From positions 1 to 64,000 of the forward strand of contig MU603994.1 in the NCBI GenBank assembly GCA_025201845.1: DNA of 64,000 nucleotides, in the 5' to 3' direction. This document shows positions 19,703-31,360 of this stretch, one piece after another (the first letter of the stretch is position 1; every line of letters starts with the position of its first letter). A model generated the notes under the pieces. The model did no database searches. It was given only the letters and a program-made list of their open reading frames with translations, and was not told where the DNA came from. The DNA is from Martensiomyces pterosporus (taxonomy: Eukaryota > Kickxellomycota > Kickxellomycetes > Kickxellales > Kickxellaceae). The translations under genes were made by a program, and so were the position numbers.

Positions 19703-22700
19703 GCGGGCCCCTCACGCGCAGACGTATCGATGTTATGTGTGTATGTGTGTATCCCAACACAGCGAACGAGCCGAGTAAGCAATAGCGAATGGAGAGAAGC
19801 AAAAGGAGAAAGGCAGGTGTATGTGTTGCAAAAGAAGAGGGAAGAGATGGATATTCGTGCTTATATAGAACGTATGTAGGCAGGCGTGAGCAACGAGTGT
19901 ATGGGGGATGTAGAGAAGAGAGAAAGAAAAGCAAGGCAGAGGTTTCGGTGGTTAATAACGTGTGATGTCTGTTAGCTGACGGAGCTAAAAAGCGGGCATG
20001 TGCGCAGAAGGGCTGTTACACAAGGGCCGCGTTTGCTGGTGATGAAAATACCAAGGCTGCTGCTGTATGTGTAGTGAAAGGATCCAGGCGAGATGTTGGT
20101 GGAGACCTTGGAAGGCACATGCGCAAATAAAGCCGGAGAAATACGGTGAGCAGGAGACAAGGGGGAAGAGAAAAGGCAAAGGAAGAGAGGCTGGCGCTGA
20201 GGGCTGCAAGCGTGCCGTCACTTTTATTTCCACAATGCCTGGCAGGAGGGGATAAATTCCAAGCACTCGGGGGATTTTTCTAATAAGGGGAGAAAACTGC
20301 TGGAAAGTTTTGGTGTTTGTTGCAGCTTGCGAGGAGTAGGGAGGGGAGGAGTGCTGGCTGGTGGATGAATGGGCGGATGGGTGAATATTAACAGTGATAA
20401 ATGGGGAGCGGTTGTGTAGGCTGGTTTGGCTTGGTTTGATTTGACTTGGGTTGGGTTGGGTTGGTTTTGGTGGTTGCAGTGAATGTTGGTGCGAAGGAAG
20501 AGAGAATAGTAGCACACACGCCAAGCAAGCCAGAAGGACAGCGAGCGAGCAGGCTGCTGAAGGGAGCGTAGTGGCAAAAGCGACAGTAACTAGGAAGCGG
20601 ATTGTGCCAAAAAAAATCTCAGAATAGAAAGCAAAGGAGGGAGGGAGGGGCGTGGTGTATGTGTATGTGCGAGCTAGCAGCGCGTGGTGCTTTGCACAAA
20701 AGACTCGTGAGATTTGTGCTGTGTAGATATCGAGGAGCAGGTTGGTCCGCAATAGCCGCCTGGGCGGGTGTTCTTTTGGGCGAGAGGGCCGAGCAGTAGC
20801 GGGGAGAAGCGGCTAGAGGCCGAAAAAGAAAACAGTAGTAATAGAAGCAGGAAGAGCAGCCCTGTGGTTTGGAATAAAGCAATGCAAGCGGAGGCGAAAA
20901 GGGAAGCGCATGCAAAGCTCTCAAGTGGACTAAATTGGACGTGGTGCGGCTGTGGCAGTGCAGCTGGGCGGAGGGCGGCGAGAAGAAATGCTACCAGGCT
21001 TTTTTACGAGCACTGTTCTGCTGCTGATGCAGCGGCAAACAACAACAGCTGCGCGACGTGTCCCAGGCGCTCAAAAATCTCCAAAGCATCCAACGCCAAG
21101 TGATCAACCAAGGGGCGCGAGCCCTGTGCATATCTCGCTGATTTAACCAGATTGGCCAGCTGGACACGCCGCCTCCCTGCTGCTGATGCCCCCAGCACGC
21201 ATTATTTGGCACAGCAGAAAGGCTGCTGGAGTGCAGAGGAGAATTCGTGTTTCGGCAGCATTGATGAAGTAGGCCAAGTAAATACGCCAGCAGCCGCATT
21301 ATGCAGCCGCTGGAAAGGAACCAAAAAGCGGCATTGCTGCCGGAACTGAATTGGCAATATGCATGACGTGCGACAAACAACACGCAAGGAGGACGGGCAC
21401 CATTATATCAAATGGATTAATGGGCGAATACGCACCGCCATGTCAAGATGCATGTGTGCGTGCGCATGTCTACTTGGGTGTGGTGCCGCTACGGCGCAGA
21501 GCAGGCTATACACGGACAATGAGCCGCTCTGTCTGCACCAGCTGAGACAGAAAAAGGAGCCACACCACCTTTGCACCAGCCAAGTGCAAGCTCAGCGTGA
21601 CAGACAGCGGACTGGAGGGCGCGCGTACGCACATACCCTTGAACGAGGCAAAAAGAGAGAGAGACGATGCACCCGCAAGCGATCAGGCTCGCTCTCTTAG
21701 CCTTGCTCTAGTGCAGAATGCTGCCGAGCGGTGCTCCAAGAAAAGGGGCAGGAGCATTGCACAGGCCAGGTCTTGCATCTGCCGTCGCAGTATGGCGCTA
21801 GCAAAAAGGATTTTCAACGAAAATACACAAACCGCACTAGCTGCATGGAGGAAGGAGAAGGGGGCGAGGTGCAACGGAAATGGCAATGAGCGTGCATGTG
21901 ACCTGATCCCTGTTTGCACAGGCGAGAGTGCCCTGCCCTAGTGTCGCATGGCCTCTCCCCACCCACCTCCTGCCTTCCCCTTGCATCGGCACCACCACCA
22001 TCACAGCCACCGTCTCCCACAGCCAATTCAGCGCACAGCAAACCTCTCTGGCTGCTGGCCACTAAACGGAAGGCTCGAATTGAAGAGAAAGAGAAAGACC
22101 ACTGCTTACGGCGCTCTTGGAGAAGTGCGCTGCAGGTGGAGTGGCGCTGTGCTGCTTCTGGTGCACTGCCCAGAAGTGACAACTGGGAACTTGCAACTGG
22201 AGAAGCAAAGGCGCCAGGCTGCAACAAAGACTGGCTCCACCACAATCGCAACCACAGCCGCATAAGAAACACAATGTGTGGCGCAGCAGACATCAGGGAG
22301 CTTTTGGTGCTTTCGGCAGCACAGCGAATTATGCGCGGGCAATTGGGTACATTGAGACTGCATTGCTGTAACTTACAGTTAGCGTCTGGTGGCAATCCGT
22401 GCGATTACTCCCGGAGCGAGGCTGGGCAATCTCTCCAGTTGCAAGGGGATCCTATTGAGCCAGCCCAGAGGCCGCCACATACGGCAAAAGACAAGATTCG
22501 TGCTACGGGTGGAGCCATTAGGCATGTGCGCCAGCCAGAAAGCTCACGCAGCTGATAGAGCCAAATCCCGTCTGCGTCTGGCAGCAATAAAATGCTATTC
22601 TCAACTTGCCTTGACCCACGATAGCATTAGCGCGGCACCACTAGCACCCGAAGCTGAATAAACAAACGCAAGATGGCCAAAATGCACAGGCAGTATCAAT

Positions 22701-23659
22701 GTGCGCAGGGTGGCGATGGGTTGACGGTGAGAGAGCAGAAAGTGTATGGTTTCGTGCAAACAGATGCGGTAAAAATAGACAAGCGTGCTGGAAAGAGAGA
22801 GCGAAATGAAAGAGAGAAGCAGGGCGGCACAGCTGTTGCGTGTCTGCAGCATAAACTGCTGAATCTGAGCGAGTGGAGGCTGTGGGAGGAGGTGCAGGTG
22901 CTTAGCAGCCTCGTGTGGGCATGCCTACTAGCATTGGCTGTCTTGACCAGGCACTTTGTCGCTTGCCTGCCTCCATCAACTGCCTGCCTCCATCGACTGC
23001 CTCGGCTAAGCTGGCAGTCGTTCATGTGCTCCGACACAGCTCGCCCGTCCATGCCTGTGCCTGCTGCGGGGGAGAATGGTCGCATGCAAGGGCTCATTCT
23101 GCGCTGGGCATTAGATATCGCCTGCTCAGTGTGGCTACATAGTAGCATCCGCGGTAGAATCCAAAACTGGAACCATGTGTTTGCGGTGCGGAGAGTGAGT
23201 GAACCGGCAGAGCAAGCGGACCCAGCATCGCCTGCAAGAGAAGGCGCGTATGCTCAGGAGGGCTGCTCGCAAGCAGTGGTCTTTCCCATCGATTGCAGCA
23301 GTAGATGTGCCATTCGCGCAGTTGTCTTCGAGACACCCCCTCCTCCCAGCAAAATTAAAGTTTCAAGAAAGCGAGCAGCCAGGCTGCATGCGCAGCAAAA
23401 GAGCAGCAGCTCCCAGCTAGCATGCACAGACACGCACACTCGCAGGACGCGCGTAGGGCTATCGGCATGTGCTGTATCCAAGATGCATTCACGTACAAAC
23501 GCCAGTGCGGCCTAAAACAAAGCAAAACGCCTAGTCAAAGATGCTACAGCAAAGTAAGAAAACGCAGAAGCAGGGATGCCGCAGATGAGGGACCCAATGC
23601 GCCAGACATGCAAGGCCACGCCCGGCTCCCCAGACCGACAGGTGCGGTGCAGGGTCTGC
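19703..23659. other. Long gene-poor region (about 4 kb) upstream of the PSP1-domain gene
   Basis: The interval separates the PSP1-domain gene start from the uL3 stop codon; both genes are on the minus strand. Open frames up to 280 codons occur (for example 22673-23515 plus) but read as Cys/Arg/Ser-rich noise with no family match. From about 19750 to 20700 the minus strand is pyrimidine-rich, as expected for a long leader of the PSP1-domain gene. A short TTGGG-rich patch lies at 20432-20465. No tRNA, snRNA or transposon sequence was recognised. Untranslated exons, non-coding RNA or distal regulatory sites are possible but not shown. Confidence 0.55.
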
Positions 23660-25126
23660 TTAGGCCTCGACGAGGTCCTTCTTGAGGGTGCCCATGAAGG
23701 CCTTCTTCTCCTCCTTGGTCTGGAAGCGACCGTGGCCGAACTTGGACGAGGTGTCGATGAACTTGAGGCTGACGTTCTCAAGAGCAGAGCGCTTGGTGTG
23801 GACGCGGAGGGACTTGCGGATGGTGAGAACGCGCTTCTTGACACCAACGCAGGTGCCCTTGAGGATGAGGAAGTCCTCGTTGACCTCGCCGTAGTGGGGG
23901 AAGCCACCAAGAGGAGTGATGCGCTTGGCAGTGAGGTCGAACTCGGTCGAGGCGTTGGCCTTGTCGTCACCCTTGCCGATGCGGTAGATCTTCTTGTTGG
24001 GCTCGGTACGGTGGTGGTAGCCGTCCTGACCGGCACGTGCCACGGAGTACATGACACGGGCGGGATGCCAGGCACCGATACAGGCGACCTTGCGGAGACC
24101 ACGGTGGGTCTTGCGGGGGAGCTTCTTGGTACCCCAGCGAGCAGTGACACCCTCAACACCGTGACCCTTGGTGACGCCGATGACATCAATCATCTCGTCC
24201 TTCTCGAAGACGTCGCTGACGGAGACGGTCTTCTCAAAGTGCTCACGGGCCCAGTCAACCTTCTCGGCAATGGTGCCGCCGTTGACCTGGATCTCCATGA
24301 TGTGGGCCTTCTTCTGGCCGAGCTTGAGCTTGGTCATCTGAGTGTGGGCAATGACGCGGACGACAGTGCTGTACTTCTTGATGCGCTCAAGGTCGCGGGT
24401 GATCTCCTTGCCGTTGTCGGTCGAGTACTTGCTGGCGTACTTGGTGTAGGCCTTCTTCTTCGAGCGGTACCAGTTCTTGTAGAAGCGGCGCTTGACCTCG
24501 TCCGAGAGGTGCTCGGCCCAGACGCTGGTGAGGGCGCGAAGACCGCGGGGAGTCTCGATGTAGCCAACAACACCGACAACAACCATGGGGGGAGCCTCAA
24601 CAACTGTGACGGCCTCGACGATCTCCTTCTTGTGCACCTTCGAGCCAGGGCGGTCCAGGTCGCGCACGACGTGGGTCATGCCGGCCTTGTAGGCAAGGAA
24701 GGCGGTCAGGTGGGGAGGGTTGGCAGCGTTGTCCTTGGGGAAGGACTTGCAGCGACCGCGGTGGCGGGCAGCGCGCTTGCGGGGGAGGAAGGCCAACGAA
24801 CCGTGGCGAGGTTGCTCGAACTTGCAGTGAGACTACACAGGCGAAAAGAGGCATTCATAACCAGCGGCAATGTGCGGTGTTGTTAGTATTTCTGCAGAGC
24901 ACTGTTCGGGGACTGAGAGGCCGCGCCCTCAGATTGCACCCCGGAATCGCGCGGCGAGGAAATTGAAATTGAAATTCCCAATCCCCTCCCACCACCAAGC
25001 CTCGGCGCTCTACGCCGGCGTATCCATTGATAGACACAGGCATGGCCGGGACCGCGAATCCATGTCGGGCCGCTGCGCATCCATCATCCAAGGCGCATCC
25101 AACGCAGGGTATTGTGTGCGTACCAT
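23660..25126 (-). CDS. RPL3: 60S ribosomal protein uL3 (RPL3)
   Basis: A core large-subunit protein whose tip reaches the peptidyl transferase centre. The main exon 24832-23660 encodes [20 protein letters not shown] onward, 390 residues. The family starts M-S-H-x-K-F, so the initiator Met must come from an upstream exon. The only ATG followed directly by a donor in the upstream region is 25126-25124 (ATG then gtacgc), which gives a 291-base intron ending in TAG. The mature length is then 391. Conserved blocks include [31 protein letters not shown] and the W-finger region [18 protein letters not shown]. Third codon positions are strongly G/C-biased, as expected for a ribosomal gene. The gene shares a 323-base divergent promoter with VMA10. 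Exon 1 is an inference; the rest is certain. Confidence 0.95.
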
Positions 25127-25449
25127 TTCTGTTATTGCAGCTAGAAAGGCAGTGGGAAAAGAGAGAGCTGTGTGGTAATCAGCGGTGCTCTCAGCATTTA
25201 CTACGTTATACGCTGTGCTTCACCAAAGGCGCTTTTTGCAGAGTGGGAGAAAAAATGGGGCTAATCAGATCCACGCCTTCCCACCAATTATGTGTGATCG
25301 CAATCAGGGATCCCCGGATCGCCGCCATGGCACGCCGTGGGCAGCGGGTTCTCAGGCGGCCGGCCGTTGCTGCCTCTTAGCTCCAGCATTTCTGCCCATC
25401 TACAAACTGCCCCGCTCTATTAATTCGCGCCTTTGCCAACAGCAGCACC
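25127..25449. promoter_or_regulatory. Compact divergent promoter RPL3 / VMA10
   Basis: These 323 bases separate the predicted initiator ATGs of uL3 and V-ATPase subunit G. Each ATG is followed immediately by an intron donor. No TATA box or ribosomal-gene motif could be assigned with confidence. Confidence 0.5.
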
Positions 25450-26192
25450 ATGGTACGTGGAATGTAGTTCCCCTCCCGGCAGCTGGGAGCAGCGAGCGGC
25501 GGGGTGAAGAGGGACACAGCACCGAGGCGACAGGGCCAGCTCAGGCACCTTGGGACGCTTGGTGACGTTATACTAACCAGCACTGCCTCCTTTTACTTCT
25601 CGTGCACTATGCGAAATAGTCCGCTTCGAACTCGCAGGGAATCCACACGCTTTTGGAGGCCGAGAAGGAGGCGTCCAAGATTGTCGCGCAGGCTCGCGAA
25701 TGTAAGCTATCGAGTGAGCAGCAGACAAAGCGCCGCCACCAGCGCTAGCGTGTCTATCTTGCAGGCTGGCTTTCCTGTGCTCTAATGTCTGTCTATCGTC
25801 CTTGGTGTGCTCAATCTGCTGTAGACCGCGTCAGGCGCTTGAAGGATGCTCGCACGGAGGCTGCCAAGGATATCGCTGAGCTGCAGGCCCGCAAGAACGG
25901 AGAGCTCGAGGAGATCCAAAAGAAGGTAAGGCCGAGCGCTTGCACACGGGAGGGCATTTTCCACGAGAGGCGGCTTTCATGCAGCATAGATGATGTAGCT
26001 CATTGCCAGGCTGTGTGTGCACGTCCCTTTGTCTCCTGCATCGCCCTGTAGAGCGCGAACCAGACCTCGCTCAAGGAGGATATCCAGAGGGACACTGACG
26101 ACAGGCTCGCTACCGTCAGGGCCGAGTTTGAGAAGAACAAGCAGGAGGCCGTCCAGAAGCTCGTCGCGGCCGTGTCTGCCGCCGCCATCTAA
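25450..26192 (+). CDS. VMA10: V-type proton ATPase subunit G, four exons
   Basis: A peripheral-stalk subunit that pairs with subunit E to brace the V1 sector of the vacuolar proton pump. Exons are 25450-25452 (ATG alone), 25638-25701, 25825-25925 and 26052-26192, giving 102 residues. The protein reads M-GIHTLLEAEKEASKIVAQ, then AREYRVRRLKDARTEAAKDI and AELQARKNGELEEIQKK, with a heptad-like helical tail ending VAAVSAAAI; this is the conserved N-terminal helix of subunit G. Intron 1 contains a perfect tactaac branch-site consensus at 25571-25577. Donors are GTACGT, GTAAGC and GTAAGG; acceptors are CAG, TAG and TAG. The protein lacks the few residues that precede GI in yeast (114 residues), so a different short first exon cannot be fully excluded. 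Confidence 0.9.
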
Positions 26193-27267
26193 GCACTCCT
26201 TTCCTTTTTCCAAGTTCTAAAGCAGCAGTTGCCATCTTGTTTTCAAATTATCCGCCTAGCTGGCATAACCACGGCAGCACGCAGACTGCAGTCTGTGTGG
26301 CATCGCTGATCCCAGAGCCCCCTTTTGTGCGCCCAGCCCGCCGATTGATAGGCACAAAGCCAGCGAGCGTGCATTAAAAGCCTGCGTGGTGCCGCTGTTC
26401 CCCCATGCTTCTGACATGTGTGAAGCAGCTACGTGGTGCAGCCATGGCCGCGGGCTTCTGGCTCAGCGCGTTTTTGGGGGTAGGGCGAAGAAGTAAAGCT
26501 CTCGGCGGTCGGAGAAGAAAAATGCTGGCTGCCCCCTGGGTAAACACCCGTGCACGCAACCACCTCCCGCCATTCCCTGCACTGTAAAATTTTATCCATC
26601 AGTATGATTTTTCTCCCCTCTTGCGCAAGGCGGCTTGGGTGTGACAAGAGGAGGAAACAGCCGCGTTCGCATCGCATAAAACCTCGCCTCGCGCTCGCCC
26701 CCGTTTTTCCCAGCCCATATTCTGCACCTGCTCCTTCTCTTCTTCTACTCGCTCTATTTTCCTCTGCTTTTCGCCACTCTTTGGCTTTACTGGCAAAACA
26801 CATATCCGCTCTTATTGTACCTTTTCCGGGCCAACACGCGCCAGCACGCTTTCCACGCAGGCTCTTGCCACTCATCCAAGGGCCAGTGAATCTCTAATTT
26901 ACTATTTGCCTTGGCCACGCACACAAACGTCACTCGGCAGCCCCCAACCTCACCGCCGCTTTGCTGCTTGCACGCAGGCCCTACTTTCTCTGAAGCCCAG
27001 CAGCACCGCCTTACAGTTATTTCATTTGCCTATTCTCTCGCCCTGAAGGTACAATCTGGACTGTCATTTATATTTCGACTAATCTAGCCGTGTCCACGCA
27101 GCATAGATTCAGACTGGCTGCTCCTTTTTGCGGCCGGTGCTAATCTGCCGCCAGTGGCGCGATTGTCGCGGAATGCTCAATCTCCGCTTCGTCTGCACTC
27201 TACTAATTTTGTATAACGCCAGCGCAACGCGCCCTCCTATTTATTTTGTAGAAGCTGCAGCGGGTTT
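26193..27267. other. Intergenic region and probable leader of CYC8
   Basis: A 1075-base interval. From about 26690 to 27060 the plus strand is C/T-rich, the usual look of a fungal promoter or leader. A ttttgtag-type acceptor lies at 27244-27251, just before the CYC8 ATG, so an intron in the 5' leader is possible. No coding frame was recognised. Confidence 0.5.
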
Positions 27268-30200
27268 ATGCAGGCGCACCACCAACAGCCACAGCGGCCA
27301 ATGACTCCCGGTCAGATTAGACCGCCAATGCAGGCAATGAGCGCAGGGATGGCTCCGCCAGGGATGCTCGTTCATGGGCAAATGGGCCCTCAGCCGAATG
27401 GCAGCGGCCAACCAAATGGCACTCTACAGCAAGGGCCTCCCGGCCCCATGCCTCTTCCTCCTGGCCAAGTTGCTAGCCAACAGCGACAGCCTATTCCACC
27501 TCAGCAGGGGCAGCCACCGCCGCCGCCGCCGCAACCACAGGGGCCCCAGCAGCAGCAGCAGCCCCCAACACCTGCACAGCGCCTTAGCTCTATCAACGAG
27601 AAGACTTGGATGCAGATGGGCTCGCTAGCAGAGTTTATGAACGAGCCTGAGCGTGCGCTTACTGCATACGACAGTGCCCTGCGTCACAACCCTTATTCGC
27701 AGGCCGCGCTGACCCAGATCGCCAACATTTATCGCAGCCGCGAGGAGTTTGAAAAGGCCGTCGAGTACTTCCAGCGTATTGTCAACATCGACAACACAAA
27801 CGGCGAGATCTGGGGCGCCATCGGCAACTGCTATCTCATGCTGGACGAGCTCCCAAAGGCTTACCAGGCTTACCAGCAGGCCATCTACCACTTGCCCGAC
27901 CCCAAGGAGCCGAAGCTGTGGTATGGCATCGGGATTCTCTATGATCGGTACGGATCGTACGACCACGCCGAGGAGGCGTTTGGCGCTGTTATGCGCATGG
28001 ACCCCAACTTTGACAAAGCCACCGAGATCTATTTCCGCCTGGGCATAATACACAAGTGCCAGGGCCGCTACGAGCAGAGCCTGCAGTGCTTCAACTACAT
28101 CTTGAAGGACCCGCCAAAGCCTCTTACCGAAACAGACATTTGGTTCCAGATTGGCAACGTCTACGAGCTGCAGAAGGAGTATGGCCATGCCCGAGATGCG
28201 TACGAGCGCGTTCTGCAGGAGAACCCGGAGCACGGGAAGGTTCTGCAGCAGCTTGGTGCGCTCTACTTCCGCCCAAACACCAGCCTCACAAATATCGACG
28301 CAGCAATCCAGCTTCTCATGCGCGCAATCGAAGTCGACAAGGAGAAGGTCGAGGCACACACATGGTACTTGCTTGGCCGGTGCTACATGGTCCAGCGGCT
28401 ATACAACAAGGCCTATGAGGCATACCAACAGGCTGTGTATCGCGATGGAAACAATGCCACGTATTGGTGCTCCATCGGCGTCTTGTACTACCAGATCAAC
28501 CAGTACCGCGACGCCCTTGATGCGTATAGCCGCGCGATTCGCATCAACCCATACCTCAGCGAAGTGTGGTTTGACTTGGGTGCGCTTTACGAAGCATGCA
28601 ACAACCAGGTCAACGATGCGATCGATGCCTACACGCGTGCTGCTGAGCTCGACCGCTCGAACGCTGTCATCGAGCAGCGCCTGGAGATCTTGCGCCGCAT
28701 TCAGACCACAGGCCAAACAGGTCTTGCGCACGGAAACCCGCCTCCTGCCCCGATCGACCCTCCAGCTGGCCCGACTACCGCTGGCCAGCCCAACGTCGCT
28801 GGCGGCCCTACTGGCGAGTCGGCAGCCGCAGCAGGCGGGGCCCCTGGCAGCCTTGGGGCGCCTCCCATGGCTGGCCCTGCTGGAAGCGGCGTCCCTCAGC
28901 CGCAGGAGCACATGCGGCACCCAAGCGAGCCTCAGCAGCACCCGCCTCCTCAAAGAGGTGGGCCTCCTCCGCCTGGAATGCAGCATCCTGGCCAGAATGC
29001 GCTGCCCCCTGGCCACGCCCAGCAGCAGCAGCCCCCGCCGCCGCCACAGCAGCAGCAGCCAAAGCTCCCACCCCACCAGCAAGGGCCCATGCCTGCTGGA
29101 CGCCCCGGATATCCTGATGAGGCTGGGTATCCTCGTTATGATAGCGGCATGCCGCGACCAGAGACAGGTGCTAGCGGCGCACCAGCACAAGCTCCCCATT
29201 ACCCCGTGCAGCAGGGACCTGCCAACAGCAGCGCGTACCCGTCCCAGCCTTACACCAGTGCGCCTTACTCGCAGCCACCCGCATCTCGCCCGTACTCGAC
29301 CCCTGGCATGCCCCAGAGCTCGGCTGCATATACTCCCCAGCCCCAGCATCCTCCGTCTGGCCCATTCCGGCCAGCCGAGGACAGGCGCATGTCGTCACGC
29401 ACTGACTCGCCAATGTTGACGCAGCAGCAGCAGCAGCAATCAACATCTGCCGGAGAGCACGCGCCACCAGCCAGCACCTTCTCGCAAGGCCCTGTCAACG
29501 GATATGCGGCGTACCCTGGCCAGCCAGCGCTCTCTGATGCACGCCACCACAGCCGCAGCCCCTCACAGGCACAAGAGCTCGTCTTCCGGCAGCAGCAGCA
29601 GCAGCAGCAGCAGGAGATCAGCCGGCACCCAACCCGGGAAGAGAGACCTATTGACTATGTAGGAGAACCTGGTCCTAACCATAGCCGGCAAGCCTCCTAT
29701 GGACGCTATCCTCTTGCCAAGACCGAAGGCATGCCGCCTCCTTCCAGCGTTCCTCCGTTCAGCCAAGCAAACAGCCGTGGCGAACTGCGAGCACAGGCCG
29801 GGGATAAGGACGGCGACGTCCACATGGAGGATGCCTCCAGCGATGCAGACAAGAGCTCTCGCGATAAGGCTCCCGGCTCGGGCGAAAAGCCGTCGCAGTA
29901 CGGAAACATCAGCGGGCCCTCTTCGTCGGGTGCATCGTCTGCGACTATGGCGCCGATTAACCTGCCCCAGATATCGACGCCGACGCCAGGCCAGGACTCC
30001 TCTGCACCGTCAGCAGCGGCGCTGTCTGGGCCCACAGCTGCCCCGATCAGGCTACCTCCGGTGCAGCTTGGTGGTGCTGGCGGTTTTGGCAACCCCAACA
30101 CCCGGTCGCCACTGAGCACTGGCGGCGCCATGCAGCAGTCAACGCTCGCAGCCGAGGATGCATCCAAGGGCAGCACCAACGGAGCAGCAGCTGACGGTCC

Positions 30201-31188
30201 GCTCAGCCTGGCGTCTGCGATTTCTGCCGCCGACGATGATAACGAGGGCTCGGCCATCAACTCGCTCATGAGCCTGAGCAACGTGGCCACAACGCTGACC
30301 TCCCGTCCCCAGAACCCGTCGCCTCTGCCTGCGCTGTCTTCTCCAGCCAACCCACCGCTGCATGGCAAGCATGCGGCTGACTCTGCCAAGCCTGCATCTG
30401 AGCAGGAGCCGCCGGCTGCTCTTGGCGGTGCACCCGCTGCTGCTAATGGCGGTGACGGTGATGCTGAGATAGCGAGCCCCACCAAGCCCCAGCCAACCGA
30501 TGCACCCGTCGCCTCTATGGCGGCTGACGATAATGCACCGCTGGTCTCCAAAGTCAGCGAGCTCGCTGTTTCTACACCGACGCAGTCGGCAGGGACGGCG
30601 GTGCCGAGCGGTACAGCCGAGACCACATTAGGCGACTCGGCTGTGGAGGACGTGAATGGACGCGCTGAGCAGCCTCTATCTCCCTCCAGAAATGGCTCTC
30701 CTGGCGGCGGCAGCAGCAGCAAGCCAGCCTCTGCAGGCTCTGCTGCAGGCCCTGCTGCTGTTGTGCCCAGTAAGCGCCCGCTGTCGTCCCCAGTTGTTGG
30801 GCCAGTCTCGGCAGATGCGTTGTCAGCGGCGAAATCCAAAACACCTGAAAGCGTTGACAGTAGCGCGCTTTTGCCCAGCGACAACGCGAATAACAGCAAG
30901 GCAGGCAGTAGCAGCGACGATGCTGGCAACAGCAACGATGGCGGCAGCGACATGGGAGGGCCCCGGAAACGTGGCCGGCAGAGCTCGCCCACGCCCGTCC
31001 CCGAAAGGAAGCAGCAGCAGCCTGGCGCCGCGGGCAAGGGCAGCCATGCGCAGGAGGAGATGGAGGAGGGAGAGGAGCCGGAGGACGGCGAGGTGTTCGA
31101 GGACGACGAGATGTCGACGGACGCCAATGACAAGCCGCATAAGAGCGAGGACGTGGTGATGGACTCGGGCAAAGTAAAACACGACTAG
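27268..31188 (+). CDS. CYC8: CYC8/SSN6 TPR corepressor
   Basis: The TPR subunit of the Tup1-Cyc8 general corepressor, which is recruited by sequence-specific repressors. It has 1306 residues in one exon. A Gln/Pro-rich leader (1-100) is followed by about ten TPR repeats between about 104 and 476, starting INEKTWMQMGSLAEFMNEPE and including LWYGIGILYDRYGSYDHAEE, IWFQIGNVYELQKEYGHARD, TWYLLGRCYMVQRLYNKAYE and YWCSIGVLYYQINQYRDALD, nearly diagnostic for SSN6. The remaining 830 residues are disordered, with Gln runs encoded by CAG tracts (for example 29590-29613), a Ser/Ala-rich section and an acidic tail (EEGEEPEDGEVFEDDE). The start is the first in-frame ATG after a pyrimidine-rich leader. The gene is convergent with RIO2, 172 bases away. 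Confidence 0.96.
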   Translation: MQAHHQQPQRPMTPGQIRPPMQAMSAGMAPPGMLVHGQMGPQPNGSGQPNGTLQQGPPGPMPLPPGQVASQQRQPIPPQQGQPPPPPPQPQGPQQQQQPPTPAQRLSSINEKTWMQMGSLAEFMNEPERALTAYDSALRHNPYSQAALTQIANIYRSREEFEKAVEYFQRIVNIDNTNGEIWGAIGNCYLMLDELPKAYQAYQQAIYHLPDPKEPKLWYGIGILYDRYGSYDHAEEAFGAVMRMDPNFDKATEIYFRLGIIHKCQGRYEQSLQCFNYILKDPPKPLTETDIWFQIGNVYELQKEYGHARDAYERVLQENPEHGKVLQQLGALYFRPNTSLTNIDAAIQLLMRAIEVDKEKVEAHTWYLLGRCYMVQRLYNKAYEAYQQAVYRDGNNATYWCSIGVLYYQINQYRDALDAYSRAIRINPYLSEVWFDLGALYEACNNQVNDAIDAYTRAAELDRSNAVIEQRLEILRRIQTTGQTGLAHGNPPPAPIDPPAGPTTAGQPNVAGGPTGESAAAAGGAPGSLGAPPMAGPAGSGVPQPQEHMRHPSEPQQHPPPQRGGPPPPGMQHPGQNALPPGHAQQQQPPPPPQQQQPKLPPHQQGPMPAGRPGYPDEAGYPRYDSGMPRPETGASGAPAQAPHYPVQQGPANSSAYPSQPYTSAPYSQPPASRPYSTPGMPQSSAAYTPQPQHPPSGPFRPAEDRRMSSRTDSPMLTQQQQQQSTSAGEHAPPASTFSQGPVNGYAAYPGQPALSDARHHSRSPSQAQELVFRQQQQQQQQEISRHPTREERPIDYVGEPGPNHSRQASYGRYPLAKTEGMPPPSSVPPFSQANSRGELRAQAGDKDGDVHMEDASSDADKSSRDKAPGSGEKPSQYGNISGPSSSGASSATMAPINLPQISTPTPGQDSSAPSAAALSGPTAAPIRLPPVQLGGAGGFGNPNTRSPLSTGGAMQQSTLAAEDASKGSTNGAAADGPLSLASAISAADDDNEGSAINSLMSLSNVATTLTSRPQNPSPLPALSSPANPPLHGKHAADSAKPASEQEPPAALGGAPAAANGGDGDAEIASPTKPQPTDAPVASMAADDNAPLVSKVSELAVSTPTQSAGTAVPSGTAETTLGDSAVEDVNGRAEQPLSPSRNGSPGGGSSSKPASAGSAAGPAAVVPSKRPLSSPVVGPVSADALSAAKSKTPESVDSSALLPSDNANNSKAGSSSDDAGNSNDGGSDMGGPRKRGRQSSPTPVPERKQQQPGAAGKGSHAQEEMEEGEEPEDGEVFEDDEMSTDANDKPHKSEDVVMDSGKVKHD

Positions 31189-31360
31189 GCAGTTTTCGGT
31201 AGTGGTGCTGATGTAGTTTTTTTTTTTTTTTCATCTATAAAGCGAATTTCATTTGGTTTCTTGCTTTTCTCTATTGACAACTTGAGTGGTGGTGTTGACG
31301 GGAGGGAGTCGCAGCTGCTGATGCAGTAGTCCAGCCCGCTCTTTGAGGCGCTTTGCACAG

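Noticed and set aside
19985..20752. 255-codon minus-strand frame rich in Ser/Pro/His upstream of the PSP1-domain gene
   Set aside because: It lies in pyrimidine-rich leader-like DNA and looks like translated leader rather than protein.
22673..23515. 280-codon plus-strand frame in the long gene-free region
   Set aside because: Composition is noisy, there are no conserved motifs, and overlapping frames of similar length occur on both strands.
23576..24886. 436-codon plus-strand frame opposite RPL3
   Set aside because: It is an antisense shadow of a highly codon-biased ribosomal gene; the Leu/Val/Gly-rich translation is typical of such shadows.
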